NCBI GenBank assembly: GCA_041399065.1
Contig: JAWKTN010000010.1
Coordinates: 124,001-188,000 of the forward strand
From: JAGQPD01 sp020426865
GTDB taxonomy: Bacteria; Planctomycetota; Planctomycetia; Pirellulales; Pirellulaceae
Direction: 5' to 3'
Length of the DNA: 64,000 nt
A program made the translations under genes and the position numbers. The notes under the pieces were generated by a model, which was not told where the DNA came from, made no database searches, and saw nothing but the letters and a program-made list of their open reading frames with translations. Of the stretch, positions 36,697 through 45,826 are shown one piece after another (position 1 is the first letter of the stretch; the number at the start of each line of letters is the position of its first letter).

Positions 36697-38223
36697 TCAA
36701 TCAGTGACCTGTTCTTGAACCGCAGGTGGCTCGTTGACGGGATCGCTTCGCAACTTCTCGGCGCGTCCGGTCGCCCAGCGTCGCAGGCCTTCCAGCCGTT
36801 CTTGGCCTCGAGAAAAATACGATGTTTCCAACGACTGCATGTGCGCATGGTAACGTTGCTGCCTTGCCTCCAGCCACTGGTCGTTCGAGAGTTGTACCAA
36901 ATCCAGGTCGATCATCGCCTGAAACAATTGGTCGGCAATCCATTGATGTCCGTCGATCGTCGGATGAACATGATCGAGAAAACACTCGTCACCCGGTATC
37001 GTTTGTTGAGCGCGAGCAGCGAATACGGGGCGAAGGTCGACGACGGTTATTCCCCATTGCCGAGCCACCTCATCGATCACATCTTGCATTGGTTCGATGA
37101 TCCGGAGTGGGCAGACATCGGCATCTTTGGCTGCGATAAATGCCTGCAACGCCAAATCATGATCATCTTGCAACTCGTAGCACTTGGCCAATTGATAGAG
37201 TGCACCGGCATGTCCCTGATCGATCTGCAACGCCCGCTTCAGCAGCGAAATCTGCTGGCCAGCGTCCTTGGCGACATAATGACGCGACTCTGTCCATAGC
37301 TGCGAGAACCGCGACTGCTGCTCCGCCGACAACGACGGGTCGGTCTCGACCTTGAAGGGTGGGCAGTCCTTGAGGTTGCAGGCGGGATGGCAAAATACTA
37401 CGGGGATCTGCTGGCCCCTTGCCGCGCTGGCAATCGCCGTCAGGCTGTGCCGGAAATGGTCGGTAACAAGGTCGTGTTGTAACTCGCCACGATGGTATTC
37501 TTCCAGTCCGCCTCGGTAGTCCAGCAATGCATCCACTTCTTGTTTTAGCCTGGTTCTGCGGGCATCTCCACCGGGTTCGTCGACATTGATTGAGTCATGG
37601 GAAACGCCTGTTGCGGTCTCCCAGATCGTTGCCGCGAGCGAGACCAACTTTGATCGGCGAATCGTTTGCTGAGTGACATTGGTTAGTCGCGGCGAGTTTT
37701 TCACAACGTCAAAACTGCGGCGTTCCAGGAATTCATTGTGCCCCGTGTAGACGATGATCAAGTCGGGTTCGTAGTCCAATACCTCTCTGGCAACGTAACG
37801 CAACCGGTATGACGCATACGAGATACCACCACAGTTGACGACTTCCCATTGTCGTTCCGGTTGCGCCGACTCCAACGTTAGCCGTAACCAGGTGGTAAAC
37901 GACGTCTCAATGCTGTACGGACGACCTTGGACCGTCGAACCGCCTAGGCAAAAAATGCGAGTTGTCTGTTTCGGTTTTACTCGGGAAAAACTGTCGGGAT
38001 AGAAATACGGGAAGCGAATCGGTGACGTTATGTACTTGTCCTGTGATTCGTCCAGGCGAAAGAGCCGCTCGTGGCCATCGAAGCTGACGTAGGGATCCTG
38101 AGTAAACCTCGGCCTTGGCCAATCAGCCAACTGCAATCCCAACTCCGCCAACGCGAACGGAGTAAGCCCCATCAATATCGCGAGGATGCGAAAGGCACTG
38201 CGTTTGCGTAGTGAGTGGGCCAT
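36697..38223 (-). CDS. SGNH/GDSL-family hydrolase, membrane-anchored
   Basis: A 508-residue protein. An N-terminal signal anchor (ILAILMGLTPFALAELGLQL, about 13-32) precedes an SGNH fold. Block I is GGSTVQGR (94-101, Ser96 as nucleophile), block II is VVNCGGISYASYRL, block III is YTGHNEF (Asn163), and block V is FLDHVHPTIDGH near residue 418 with the Asp-His pair. About residues 300-370 are helical and TPR-like (ALYQLAKCYELQDDHDLALQAF). Such proteins are usually esterases or deacetylases acting on polysaccharides or lipids outside the cytoplasm; the substrate here is unknown. It is divergent from nfnA, with 94 bases between the starts. Confidence 0.87.
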   Translation of the reverse strand: MAHSLRKRSAFRILAILMGLTPFALAELGLQLADWPRPRFTQDPYVSFDGHERLFRLDESQDKYITSPIRFPYFYPDSFSRVKPKQTTRIFCLGGSTVQGRPYSIETSFTTWLRLTLESAQPERQWEVVNCGGISYASYRLRYVAREVLDYEPDLIIVYTGHNEFLERRSFDVVKNSPRLTNVTQQTIRRSKLVSLAATIWETATGVSHDSINVDEPGGDARRTRLKQEVDALLDYRGGLEEYHRGELQHDLVTDHFRHSLTAIASAARGQQIPVVFCHPACNLKDCPPFKVETDPSLSAEQQSRFSQLWTESRHYVAKDAGQQISLLKRALQIDQGHAGALYQLAKCYELQDDHDLALQAFIAAKDADVCPLRIIEPMQDVIDEVARQWGITVVDLRPVFAARAQQTIPGDECFLDHVHPTIDGHQWIADQLFQAMIDLDLVQLSNDQWLEARQQRYHAHMQSLETSYFSRGQERLEGLRRWATGRAEKLRSDPVNEPPAVQEQVTD

Positions 38224-38317
38224 ATCGCGTATTGTACCATGTACCGCTCATCCCTGTGTGTCGTCCCGGCGCACAAGTGTGCGGTTTGAGTCGGCCAATG
38301 TGACAAGGATGATCTGA

Positions 38318-39199
38318 ATGTTTCGCATCCATGAAGCTCAGTTTATTGCACCCGATGTAAAGAGATTCCGCATCGAGGCGCCTCGGATCGCCCGAAAACG
38401 TCAAGCGGGTCAGTTCGTGATTCTACGGATCCACGAACATGGCGAGCGCATACCGTTAACGATCGCCGATAGTGACGTCGGCGAAGGAACCATCACCATC
38501 ATTGTACAGGGGGTTGGCAAGACGACGCATCTGTTGAATCGCCTGGAGGCTGGCGACGCGATTCAAGACGTCGTGGGACCGCTGGGACAGGCATCCGAGA
38601 TCGAATTGTTCGGCACGGTTGTCGTTATCGGAGGTGGCGTGGGAACAGCGATTGCGTATCCGACCGCCGTAGCACTGAAGCAAGCTGGAAACGTTGTGAT
38701 TGGCATTGTCGGCGCGCGAACGAACAAGCTGTTGATCCTGGAAGAAGAGATGCGTGCGACGACGGATGTCCTGTACGTGATGTCCGATGACGGCACGGTC
38801 GGCGAAAAGGGGCTGGTGACGACGAAGTTGCAGCAGTTGATCGATGAGGGCCGGCAGATCGATCGAGTGTTGGCGATTGGTCCCATTCCGATGATGAAGG
38901 CCGTTGCCGACGTGAGTCGCGAACTTGCGATTCCGACGAGCGTCAGCCTGAACCCGGTTATGGTCGACGGAACCGGCATGTGCGGAGGATGTCGAGTGAT
39001 CGTTGGAGGAGAGAGTCGTTTTGCGTGTGTCGACGGTCCGGAATTCGATGCACATCAGGTGGATTTTGAAGTCCTTCGGCAACGCAACGCGATATATCGG
39101 CAGCGAGAACAGCACGCGGACGCCGAATTTCAACGTGATCCTACGAAGGATTTGAATGCTGCACACGCATGTCGATTGACGGAGACTGGAAATGGCTGA
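38318..39199 (+). CDS. nfnA: NfnA/SudB-type FAD- and [2Fe-2S]-binding oxidoreductase subunit
   Basis: A 293-residue ferredoxin-NADP reductase-like protein. The FAD-binding barrel (about 1-95) includes RIPLTIADS, and the nucleotide-binding half contains VVVIGGGVGTAIAYP. The C-terminal cysteines in GTGMCGGCRV and FACVDGPEFDAHQVDF hold a [2Fe-2S] cluster, as in dihydroorotate dehydrogenase electron-transfer subunits and NfnA. Paired with the overlapping downstream gene it should form the NfnAB/SudAB complex, which exchanges electrons between NADH, NADPH and ferredoxin, or acts as sulfide dehydrogenase. The last 8 bases overlap the next start, implying coupled translation. The tail after the cluster (about 260-293) is poorly conserved. 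Confidence 0.88.
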   Translation: MFRIHEAQFIAPDVKRFRIEAPRIARKRQAGQFVILRIHEHGERIPLTIADSDVGEGTITIIVQGVGKTTHLLNRLEAGDAIQDVVGPLGQASEIELFGTVVVIGGGVGTAIAYPTAVALKQAGNVVIGIVGARTNKLLILEEEMRATTDVLYVMSDDGTVGEKGLVTTKLQQLIDEGRQIDRVLAIGPIPMMKAVADVSRELAIPTSVSLNPVMVDGTGMCGGCRVIVGGESRFACVDGPEFDAHQVDFEVLRQRNAIYRQREQHADAEFQRDPTKDLNAAHACRLTETGNG

Positions 39200-40616
39200 A
39201 CCGCTTCCCAAGAAAGACCGAACGAAAGTCCCACGTCAACCGATGCCGGAACAGGACGCTCAGTTACGGGCTCACAATTTTACCGAAGTGAATTTGGGGT
39301 TGGACGAGGCGATCGCGACACGCGAGGCACAGCGGTGTTTGGAGTGTACGGATCCGAAATGTGTGCAGGGGTGTCCGGTCGGTGTGAAAATCCGCGACTT
39401 TGTCCAGCTCGTTGTGGCTGGTGAATACCTGCGCGCTGCCGCAAAAGTCCGTGAAGACAACGTGCTGCCGGCGGTGACCGGACGAGTTTGCCCGCAGGAA
39501 AACCAATGCGAAGGTGCCTGCGTACTGGGAAAACGCCTGACGTCGTTGGCAATTGGAAATCTTGAACGGTTCGTGGCGGACTACGAACGTCAAACCGGGC
39601 AGATCGGGTTGCCCCCCCAGGCATCACCGACTGGCAAAAAAGTGGCAATCATTGGCAGCGGACCTGCCGGGCTGAGTTGTGCCGGTGATCTCGTGCAGCG
39701 CGGACACGCCGTCACGGTCTTCGAAGCACTGCACGAAATTGGTGGCGTGCTGGTGTACGGGATCCCCGAATTCCGCCTGCCGAAACAAATTGTACGCGAT
39801 GAAGTCGATGTGATGCGAAAAATGGGCGTCGATTTTCAAACCAACGTTGTTGTCGGCAAAACCGTCACGATCGACGAGCTGATGGTCGACGAGGGCTATG
39901 CTGCCGTCTTTATCGCCACCGGTGCAGGTCTGCCTGCGTTTTTGAATGTTCCTGGTGAGCATCTCGCCGGAGTCTACTCGGCCAACGAATTCCTCACGCG
40001 AGTGAATTTGATGAAGGCTTATGACGCGGCCCATTACGATTCGCCAATCTATGATTGCCAAGATAAGGAAGTCGCGGTGATCGGCGCCGGCAATACCGCC
40101 ATGGATGCCATCCGTTCGGCGTTGCGTTTGGGCGCCCGCTCCGCCTACGTCATCTACCGTCGTGGAGAAACGGAAATCCCTGCCCGTGCCGAAGAAGTTC
40201 ACCATGCCCGGGATGAAGGTGTCCAATTCAAGCTGCTTCACAATCCAGTTGCCTTCCTCGGCAACGATCGAGGCGTGTTGAACGCAGTGCGACTCACGAA
40301 GATGTCTTTGGGAGAACCCGATGCCTCAGGCCGCAGGCGGCCGCTGCCCGTGGCTGGCTCCGAGTTTGAAATGCCCATCGATGTCGCGATCATTGCCGCC
40401 GGAACTGGCGCGAATCCGTTGGTTCAATCGTCGACGTCCGATTTGAAAACCAACAAGTGGGGATATATCGTCGTCGACCCCGCGACGATGCAAACGTCAA
40501 AACCCGGTGTGTTCGCCGGTGGCGACATCGTAAGTGGATCGGCCACCGTTATCCTGGCGATGGGAGCCGGACGCACCGCCGCCGCCTCGATTGATCAGTA
40601 CCTGCGAGAATCTTGA
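39192..40616 (+). CDS. nfnB: NfnB/SudA-type FAD- and [4Fe-4S]-binding subunit (GltD/GltA-like)
   Basis: A 474-residue protein. The N-terminus holds cysteine clusters CLECTDPKCVQGCPVGVKI and CPQENQCEGAC for two [4Fe-4S] centres. An FAD-binding Rossmann motif IIGSGPAGLSCAGDL and a second dinucleotide site VIGAGNTAMDAIRSALRLG follow, then the C-terminal FAD segment GVFAGGDIVSG. This is the glutamate synthase small-subunit family. No GltB large subunit lies nearby, and the overlap with nfnA points to NfnB/SudA in electron bifurcation or NADPH supply rather than glutamate synthesis. It converges on the DinB gene, with 1 base between the stops. Confidence 0.9.
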   Translation: MAEPLPKKDRTKVPRQPMPEQDAQLRAHNFTEVNLGLDEAIATREAQRCLECTDPKCVQGCPVGVKIRDFVQLVVAGEYLRAAAKVREDNVLPAVTGRVCPQENQCEGACVLGKRLTSLAIGNLERFVADYERQTGQIGLPPQASPTGKKVAIIGSGPAGLSCAGDLVQRGHAVTVFEALHEIGGVLVYGIPEFRLPKQIVRDEVDVMRKMGVDFQTNVVVGKTVTIDELMVDEGYAAVFIATGAGLPAFLNVPGEHLAGVYSANEFLTRVNLMKAYDAAHYDSPIYDCQDKEVAVIGAGNTAMDAIRSALRLGARSAYVIYRRGETEIPARAEEVHHARDEGVQFKLLHNPVAFLGNDRGVLNAVRLTKMSLGEPDASGRRRPLPVAGSEFEMPIDVAIIAAGTGANPLVQSSTSDLKTNKWGYIVVDPATMQTSKPGVFAGGDIVSGSATVILAMGAGRTAAASIDQYLRES

Positions 40617-40617
40617 T

Positions 40618-41109
40618 CTAAATCAACACCGGTTTATCCAGATTTCGACGTACGACCGCGAACTGACCGGCATGCATCGTCGGATGGTTCGCGATCAGCG
40701 TATAGATGTCGGCGACGGTGGGAAACATATTGCGGAAATGTTCGGGACTCGGACTGTCCAGATCGCTGTCACTGGACCCGTCCAGCGCCGCTACGGTCGC
40801 GGCACGGACCTGATCGTACAACTCCTCATACGCGGACCGAGAAAGAAATTCTCCTGCGGTGTCGTTGCCGCATTGTTCCTTCGAGTGCCTGGCGGCGAAT
40901 CCATCGGGCAATGTCGCCGCTTTCCCCGGCGCGATCGACTCCAATAGGCTGACTTCCGACGCGATCAGATGCCCCAGTTGCCATGCCAGATGATTGCACT
41001 TGGCAGATGGGCGCTGCATCAATTCCGCGTCCGAAAGGTCGCTGATGTACGTCTTCAAAATCGTAAGACCCATGCTCATCGACGATTTTATCGCATCTTT
41101 CGTGTTCAC
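40618..41109 (-). CDS. DinB-family protein
   Basis: A 163-residue all-helical protein. The four-helix-bundle pattern and metal-ligand histidines of the DinB/YfiT superfamily are visible: HLAWQLGHLIASE near residue 41-53 and LIANHPTMHAGQF near the C-terminus. These folds bind a divalent metal and often act as thiol-dependent S-transferases; the substrate is not predictable. It starts directly with MNTKDAIKSSMSMGL. It is transcribed toward nfnB with almost no gap. Confidence 0.85.
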   Translation of the reverse strand: MNTKDAIKSSMSMGLTILKTYISDLSDAELMQRPSAKCNHLAWQLGHLIASEVSLLESIAPGKAATLPDGFAARHSKEQCGNDTAGEFLSRSAYEELYDQVRAATVAALDGSSDSDLDSPSPEHFRNMFPTVADIYTLIANHPTMHAGQFAVVRRNLDKPVLI

Positions 41110-41542
41110 GACCTTTTTTCCCCTACATATTCCGGAATCTATGAATGCCCATCACGATTCTGACAGGCCACCCCTCGCTGGAATCAGATAGTGTAAGGGG
41201 CCGCGTATGATGCGACAACCGGTCCGTCATGCCCGACAGTACCGTTCCGATTGCGATAGTCGTGCGGAATTTGCGTCAGCCAGCCAGCCGGGTGCACCCG
41301 CCCGGTCGCCATCGACGAAGCGAAACTGAATTTGCTATTTTGGGCCCATCCCCAATTCGTGGCATACAATTTAGTACGACTTGTCGCGACTGGTGCGCGG
41401 TATTCCAGCGACATTTTCCGAATCCATGGCCACATGATCAAGAAAATGACGATACGTTTGGTATCGCATTTGCCCACAATGCCTTATCGGTTGCATGTGA
41501 ATCGAGTTAACTGTGGTCATTGAATGAATCGAAAGGTAGGCC
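41110..41542 (+). other. Intergenic region without a supported gene
   Basis: A 433-base gap between the divergent DinB and small-protein genes. Open frames of 60-97 codons occur on both strands, but none has a ribosome binding site or protein-like composition that I can support. It probably holds the promoters of both flanking genes. Confidence 0.45.
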
Positions 41543-41728
41543 ATGCACCAGACGACGATTGAATCGCTCCAAGTGAAACTGTCAACAGAGCGGAAGTTTC
41601 CTCAGCGACAAGAGATCCTCAAGCAGATTTGGCATCTTGAGGAGCTACTAAGAGCGGCCGAGGAAGGGGACGAACATGCCGTGTTAGCGGAGTCCGGCGC
41701 CTCAGCGACGGCCGTCGCCACAGCGTGA
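41543..41728 (+). CDS. Small hypothetical protein, 61 residues
   Basis: A short frame with AAGGTAGG before the ATG. The first 40 residues are amphipathic and charged (ESLQVKLSTERKF, QEILKQIWHLEELLRAAEE), compatible with one or two helices or a short coiled coil. The tail is Ala-rich (SGASATAVATA). No signal peptide or membrane helix is visible. The function is unknown. It stands alone between the DinB and bestrophin genes. The ribosome binding site and helical pattern support a real gene, but the shortness leaves doubt. Confidence 0.55.
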   Translation: MHQTTIESLQVKLSTERKFPQRQEILKQIWHLEELLRAAEEGDEHAVLAESGASATAVATA

Positions 41729-41825
41729 TTTCGTACCGGCGGTACGACGTGTGCCGTTGCAGCGTGCTCGATGATCAATTACGCTACCCCCGAATTGGCG
41801 ACCTGAGGGGGTAGGATACGGGTTC

Positions 41826-42755
41826 ATGATCGAGTACGATCCACACAACTGGCGATCTCATTTATTAGACATCCGCGGCTCGATGGTTCGAGAGATCGTG
41901 TGGCGGATGTCATTTTTCATTGGCTGGTCGCTACTGGTCGTTGCGATCGTCGAACGATTTCAGCTGGGCGTGATGTTGGATCTATCCGTCCACTCGCTGG
42001 TGGGATTGGCCATCGGATTGCTGTTGGTCTTTCGCACGAATTCGTCGTACGATCGGTTTTGGGAAGGACGCAAGCTTTGGGGGGGGATTGTCAATACCAG
42101 TCGCAATCTGGCCCGAGCGATCACGGTCCATTTGCCCGATCAGCCCCAACTTCAACGCGAGCTGCTGCCGTGGGTAATTGCTTTTCCCTACGCTGCAATG
42201 CATGCGCTCCGGAAACCACCGTTTGCGGAATTCGCCTACAACAACGCTGACGAATGTGAGCGACCTGGCAGCCAGACGCCCAATTTGGGCGTACTATCTG
42301 GCGCAGTGGAGGAAGATGAACTGCGGCAGCTTTGTGCTTCGCAGCACTTGCCGCTTGCCGTTTGCTGTCACATCACGACGACGTTGAAGGCGGCTCGCGA
42401 TCAGGGGCAAATCAGCGACTACATCTTTGTGTCGATTGATCAGTATGTCGGACAGTTCATCGATCTGATCGGCGGTTGTGAAAGGATCCACAAAACCCCG
42501 ATGCCCTATGCCTACATGGTGCATGCACGTCGCGCGCTGATACTCTACTTGCTGACGTTGCCTTTGGCGCTGTGCAGCAAACTTCACTGGTGGTCCGCGA
42601 TTGCCACCGCGTGCGTCGCGTTTGTCTTTCTGGGAATCGAAGAGATTGGCGTCGAGATCGAAGATCCTTTCGGTCAGGATGACAACGATCTGCCGCTGGA
42701 GAAAATCTGCAAGACGATCGAAAACAATATCGTCGCCATCATGCCTGGGGATTGA
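41826..42755 (+). CDS. Bestrophin-family anion channel
   Basis: A 309-residue protein of normal length for bacterial bestrophins (UPF0187). The N-terminal YDPHNWRSHLLDIRGSMVREI, membrane helices (IGWSLLVVAIVERFQLGVM; VGLAIGLLLVFRTNSSYDRF), the conserved FRTNSSYDRFWEGRKLWG and the C-terminal pair around LILYLLTLPLALCSKLHWW are all typical. The C-terminal EIGVEIEDPFGQDDNDLPL is the usual family ending. It should form a pentameric anion-selective channel in the inner membrane. It converges on tatA. Confidence 0.93.
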   Translation: MIEYDPHNWRSHLLDIRGSMVREIVWRMSFFIGWSLLVVAIVERFQLGVMLDLSVHSLVGLAIGLLLVFRTNSSYDRFWEGRKLWGGIVNTSRNLARAITVHLPDQPQLQRELLPWVIAFPYAAMHALRKPPFAEFAYNNADECERPGSQTPNLGVLSGAVEEDELRQLCASQHLPLAVCCHITTTLKAARDQGQISDYIFVSIDQYVGQFIDLIGGCERIHKTPMPYAYMVHARRALILYLLTLPLALCSKLHWWSAIATACVAFVFLGIEEIGVEIEDPFGQDDNDLPLEKICKTIENNIVAIMPGD

Positions 42756-42802
42756 CACCAATCACGCGGTTCACCAGGCTGCTTTGGCCTGGGGCAGTCA
42801 CC

Positions 42803-42964
42803 CTACTTTTCTCTTAGGTCCTCCAGTTGATGGTCGTGTATGCCACGTTTGAACTCGGAGATACCCCGCCCCATGTCTCGCATGATCTGTGGAAACCGAT
42901 GACCAAACAACAAGAGACCCACTAAACCAACAATCAGGATTTCGAAAGTGCCAACGCCAAACAT
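42803..42964 (-). CDS. tatA: TatA-like twin-arginine translocase subunit
   Basis: A 53-residue protein: one membrane helix (FEILIVGLVGLLLFG), the FG hinge with RFPQIMRDMGRGISEFKRG as the amphipathic helix, and a short charged tail. This matches TatA/TatE, the pore-forming component of Tat export. The frame is open further upstream to 43093, but the start at 42964 has GGAG 9 bases before it and gives the standard TatA N-terminus MFGVGTFEIL. The tail is shorter than in E. coli TatA. Tat substrates are plausible here, since the isomerase-like protein at 55723 carries a Tat-like signal. Confidence 0.85.
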   Translation of the reverse strand: MFGVGTFEILIVGLVGLLLFGHRFPQIMRDMGRGISEFKRGIHDHQLEDLREK

Positions 42965-43193
42965 CGCAGTAGCTCCGCGGGCAAGTTCAGACGCTTTGTC
43001 GTTGGCATCGCCGATGACGGCAGGCGAATAACGGCAAACGACATTTAGCATCTCCACCGAATATTCTATCGGTCGAGTCAATACGATTGCCATTACAAAT
43101 CGATCACGTTACCATTCGCATGTGCATAAAGTTGCAGAACGTTAAGAAACCCTAACGAAGTATGTCCCCGCCAGGCATCCTAGAAACGGAACC

Positions 43194-45470
43194 ATGGTGA
43201 TTCAGATCGACGAAACGACCAAGGCAAAGCGACGGAGATTTCTCTTGGTGGCGTCAACGCCGCTAACGCTACTGGTGATTGTTACGGCTTCGTTATCTTT
43301 TGCGGACGAAACGGCCGTGTCGCCCACGATCGAATCGCTGCGAACGTTGGATGTTGTCCCCCTTCCCGCCACACGCGATTGGTTGGTGGAAGCGATCGAT
43401 CGAAAGGCCGGCCTCTACCGCGGCACGCACCCGGCCGAGTTGGTGTTAGACAATGGACTGTTGCGACGCAGTTTTCTGGTGGCGCCCAATGTGGCGTGCG
43501 TGGATTTTCGCCAGCTCGCCAGCGACGAATCGTTGTTGCGAGCAATTCGGCCAGAATGTCGAGTGACAATCGATGGTCGTGAATACGAAGTAGGTGGCTT
43601 GCAAGGACAACCGATTCAGAATTTTCTGCGTCATCAATGGTACGACAACTTGCGTTCCAGCGAGACTGCATTGCAATGCGTCGGTTTTACTTCCGGACGT
43701 ATTGCCGAGCGTTTCGTCTGGAAACCGCGAACGGAATGGATGGCGACACGTCCCGATTGGCCGCCGCGAGGCGTTGCGTTGGTATTTCATTATCAGGCGC
43801 CACAAGCAAATGACGGTCCTCGCTTTGAGGTCGACGTCCACTACGATCTCTACGACAATATCCCATTGATTGCCAAGTGGTTCACACTACGGAACGTAGG
43901 AAGAGAGCCATTCAAGTTAGATACATTCGTCAGTGAGACGGTGGCATACGTCGAAGCGAGCAGCCAGGTCGAGGACTTGATTGGTCAGCCATTGCCCAAC
44001 GTCCACGTGGAAACCGATTTTACGAGCTGCGCGATGGATGGCCGTGGCTCACAACGTGATACTGTCCATTGGTTGCCGGACCCACAGTACAAAACGCAGG
44101 TGAATTACCTGCTAAAGACCCCCTGTCTACTCGAGTGTCGTCCGCCGCTGGGGCCTTCACTGACCATGAAACCTGGCGATGCGTTCGCCTCGTTCCGCAC
44201 CTGGACACTGGCTTTTGACGATCGCGACGCCCTCCGTACCTCGCTGGCACTGGATCGCATGTATCGGACGATCGCACCGTGGGTCGCCGAGAATCCGACA
44301 ATCTTCCACGTTCGGCAAGCCGACTCCAACTCCGTGCGCGCCGCTATCGATCAAGCCCATGCTGTTGGCTTCGATCTGGTCCTGATGACGTTCGGAAGCG
44401 GCTTTAATATCGAAGACGAGTCGGAGGCGAACATCCAGCGGATTCGTTCCCTCGCCGACTATGCTCACGACAACGGTGTGGCCTTAGGTGGTTATTCCTT
44501 GCTGGCTAGCCGTTCGGTCAGTCCGGAAGACGACGTGGTTAATCCGGAAACGGGCAAGCCCGGAGGTTTCGCCCGCTTCGGCAACAGCCCGTGCCTGGAA
44601 AGTGCTTGGGGCCAAGACTATTTTCGAAAGCTATTGCAATTCTACGAACGCACGGGTTGCGACGTGTTGGAGCATGATGGCTCGTATCCCGGAGATGCAT
44701 GTGCCTCGGAGCGGCACCCTGGACACGCGAATTATGACGATTCCAGGTGGCGGCAATGGACGCGCATTCGAGATTTTTATCGTTGGTGCCGCGCTCAGGG
44801 AATCTACCTGAACGTGCCCGATTGGTACTTTCTCAACGGTTCGAACAAAACCGGGATGGGGTATCGCGAAACCAATTGGTCGTTGCCGCGGGATTTGCAG
44901 GAAATCATTGAACGACAAAATATCCACGATGGTACTCGATTCAAGACCCCTACAATGGGATGGATGTTCGTGCCGTTGACCGAGTACCATGGTGGTGGAC
45001 CAGCCGCTACCATCGAACCATTGGACCAGCACCGCGATCACTACGAACGCCGCCTGCAAAACCTGCTCGGTGCCGGTGTGCAAGCGTGCTTCCGCGGTCC
45101 TCGCTTGTACGATACCGATGAGACAAAGAACGTGGTCTCGAAATGGATCCGTTTTTACAAGTCCCACAAAGCGATTCTCGATAGTCCCCTGATTCCTTTG
45201 CGACGCGCTGACGGGCGCGATTGGGACGGTTGGATTCATGTCAACCCGCAGCTGGATACCCCGGCACTGGCGATGGTTTACAATCCCCTTGAGCAGCCAA
45301 TCGAGCGTTCAATCGCGTTTCCCCTGTACTACGCCGGAATACGTAACACGTCCGTGGTAGTCATGCAAGACGGCGCAACGCGTTCCGTGCACGTCGATGA
45401 CAGGCAACACGCCAAGCTGGACTTGACGGTCCCCGGTCACGGCGCGATTTGGCTGATGTTCAAGAAATAG
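43194..45470 (+). CDS. Secreted GH36-like glycosidase (alpha-galactosidase clan)
   Basis: A 758-residue protein with an N-terminal signal anchor (about 14-38; FLLVASTPLTLLVIVTASL). A beta-sandwich domain (about 60-390) is followed by a TIM barrel (about 395-670) in which VLMTFGSGFNIED, GGYSLLASRSVS and the motif CDVLEHDGSYPGD (Asp490 to Asp495 region) correspond to the GH-D clan catalytic strands. The C-terminal domain is a small beta-sandwich. The most likely role is hydrolysis of alpha-galactosides or a related sugar in the periplasm; specificity is unverified. The next base after its stop belongs to a 41-bp sequence repeated at 51698. Confidence 0.8.
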   Translation: MVIQIDETTKAKRRRFLLVASTPLTLLVIVTASLSFADETAVSPTIESLRTLDVVPLPATRDWLVEAIDRKAGLYRGTHPAELVLDNGLLRRSFLVAPNVACVDFRQLASDESLLRAIRPECRVTIDGREYEVGGLQGQPIQNFLRHQWYDNLRSSETALQCVGFTSGRIAERFVWKPRTEWMATRPDWPPRGVALVFHYQAPQANDGPRFEVDVHYDLYDNIPLIAKWFTLRNVGREPFKLDTFVSETVAYVEASSQVEDLIGQPLPNVHVETDFTSCAMDGRGSQRDTVHWLPDPQYKTQVNYLLKTPCLLECRPPLGPSLTMKPGDAFASFRTWTLAFDDRDALRTSLALDRMYRTIAPWVAENPTIFHVRQADSNSVRAAIDQAHAVGFDLVLMTFGSGFNIEDESEANIQRIRSLADYAHDNGVALGGYSLLASRSVSPEDDVVNPETGKPGGFARFGNSPCLESAWGQDYFRKLLQFYERTGCDVLEHDGSYPGDACASERHPGHANYDDSRWRQWTRIRDFYRWCRAQGIYLNVPDWYFLNGSNKTGMGYRETNWSLPRDLQEIIERQNIHDGTRFKTPTMGWMFVPLTEYHGGGPAATIEPLDQHRDHYERRLQNLLGAGVQACFRGPRLYDTDETKNVVSKWIRFYKSHKAILDSPLIPLRRADGRDWDGWIHVNPQLDTPALAMVYNPLEQPIERSIAFPLYYAGIRNTSVVVMQDGATRSVHVDDRQHAKLDLTVPGHGAIWLMFKK

Positions 45471-45509
45471 TGCGAGCGATGACGTTATTTTCGTGGCGAG
45501 TAGCCGGTT
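45469..45509. repeat. Dispersed 41-bp repeat, copy 1
   Basis: Matches 51698-51738 at 38 of 41 positions in the same orientation, with the shared core ATTTTCGTGGCGAGTAG. This copy begins at the stop codon of the GH36-like gene. Its origin is unknown; it could be the remnant of a mobile element end or a recombination footprint. Confidence 0.85.
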
Positions 45510-45826
45510 TCTGTTTTGGAGGAGGACTTCGAGTTCCAACGTCGGACTCACGATTGGCCGACTTCGACGGTGATATGGATCCCATGGGTGGTGGAATCTC
45601 GTCGGACCACCGCTCCGTTCCAAATTGAATGGATGTACTGAGCACAAACATCTTGCCGCCGGCAGACGTGATACGAATTACCCAACGTGCCGTATGGCGC
45701 TGGACGATCAGAAGAAATGATGCCCCCCTCCATCGCAACGTATAAGCGTCGCATTGGCAGACAAATTCACGGGTTGCAAAACCGGAAACAGGGTCTTGTA
45801 CCCCGCGTTCCCCTTCTTGTCCTGGG
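45471..45826 (+). other. Intergenic region without a supported gene
   Basis: This gap separates the glycosidase from the degenerate Rpn gene. Apart from the 41-bp repeat at its left edge, overlapping open frames on both strands show no recognisable protein. Given the accessory DNA to the right, it may be decayed sequence. Confidence 0.45.

Noticed and set aside
41184..41477. 97-codon minus-strand frame in the DinB/small-protein gap
   Set aside because: No ribosome binding site, no recognisable features, and competing frames on the other strand.
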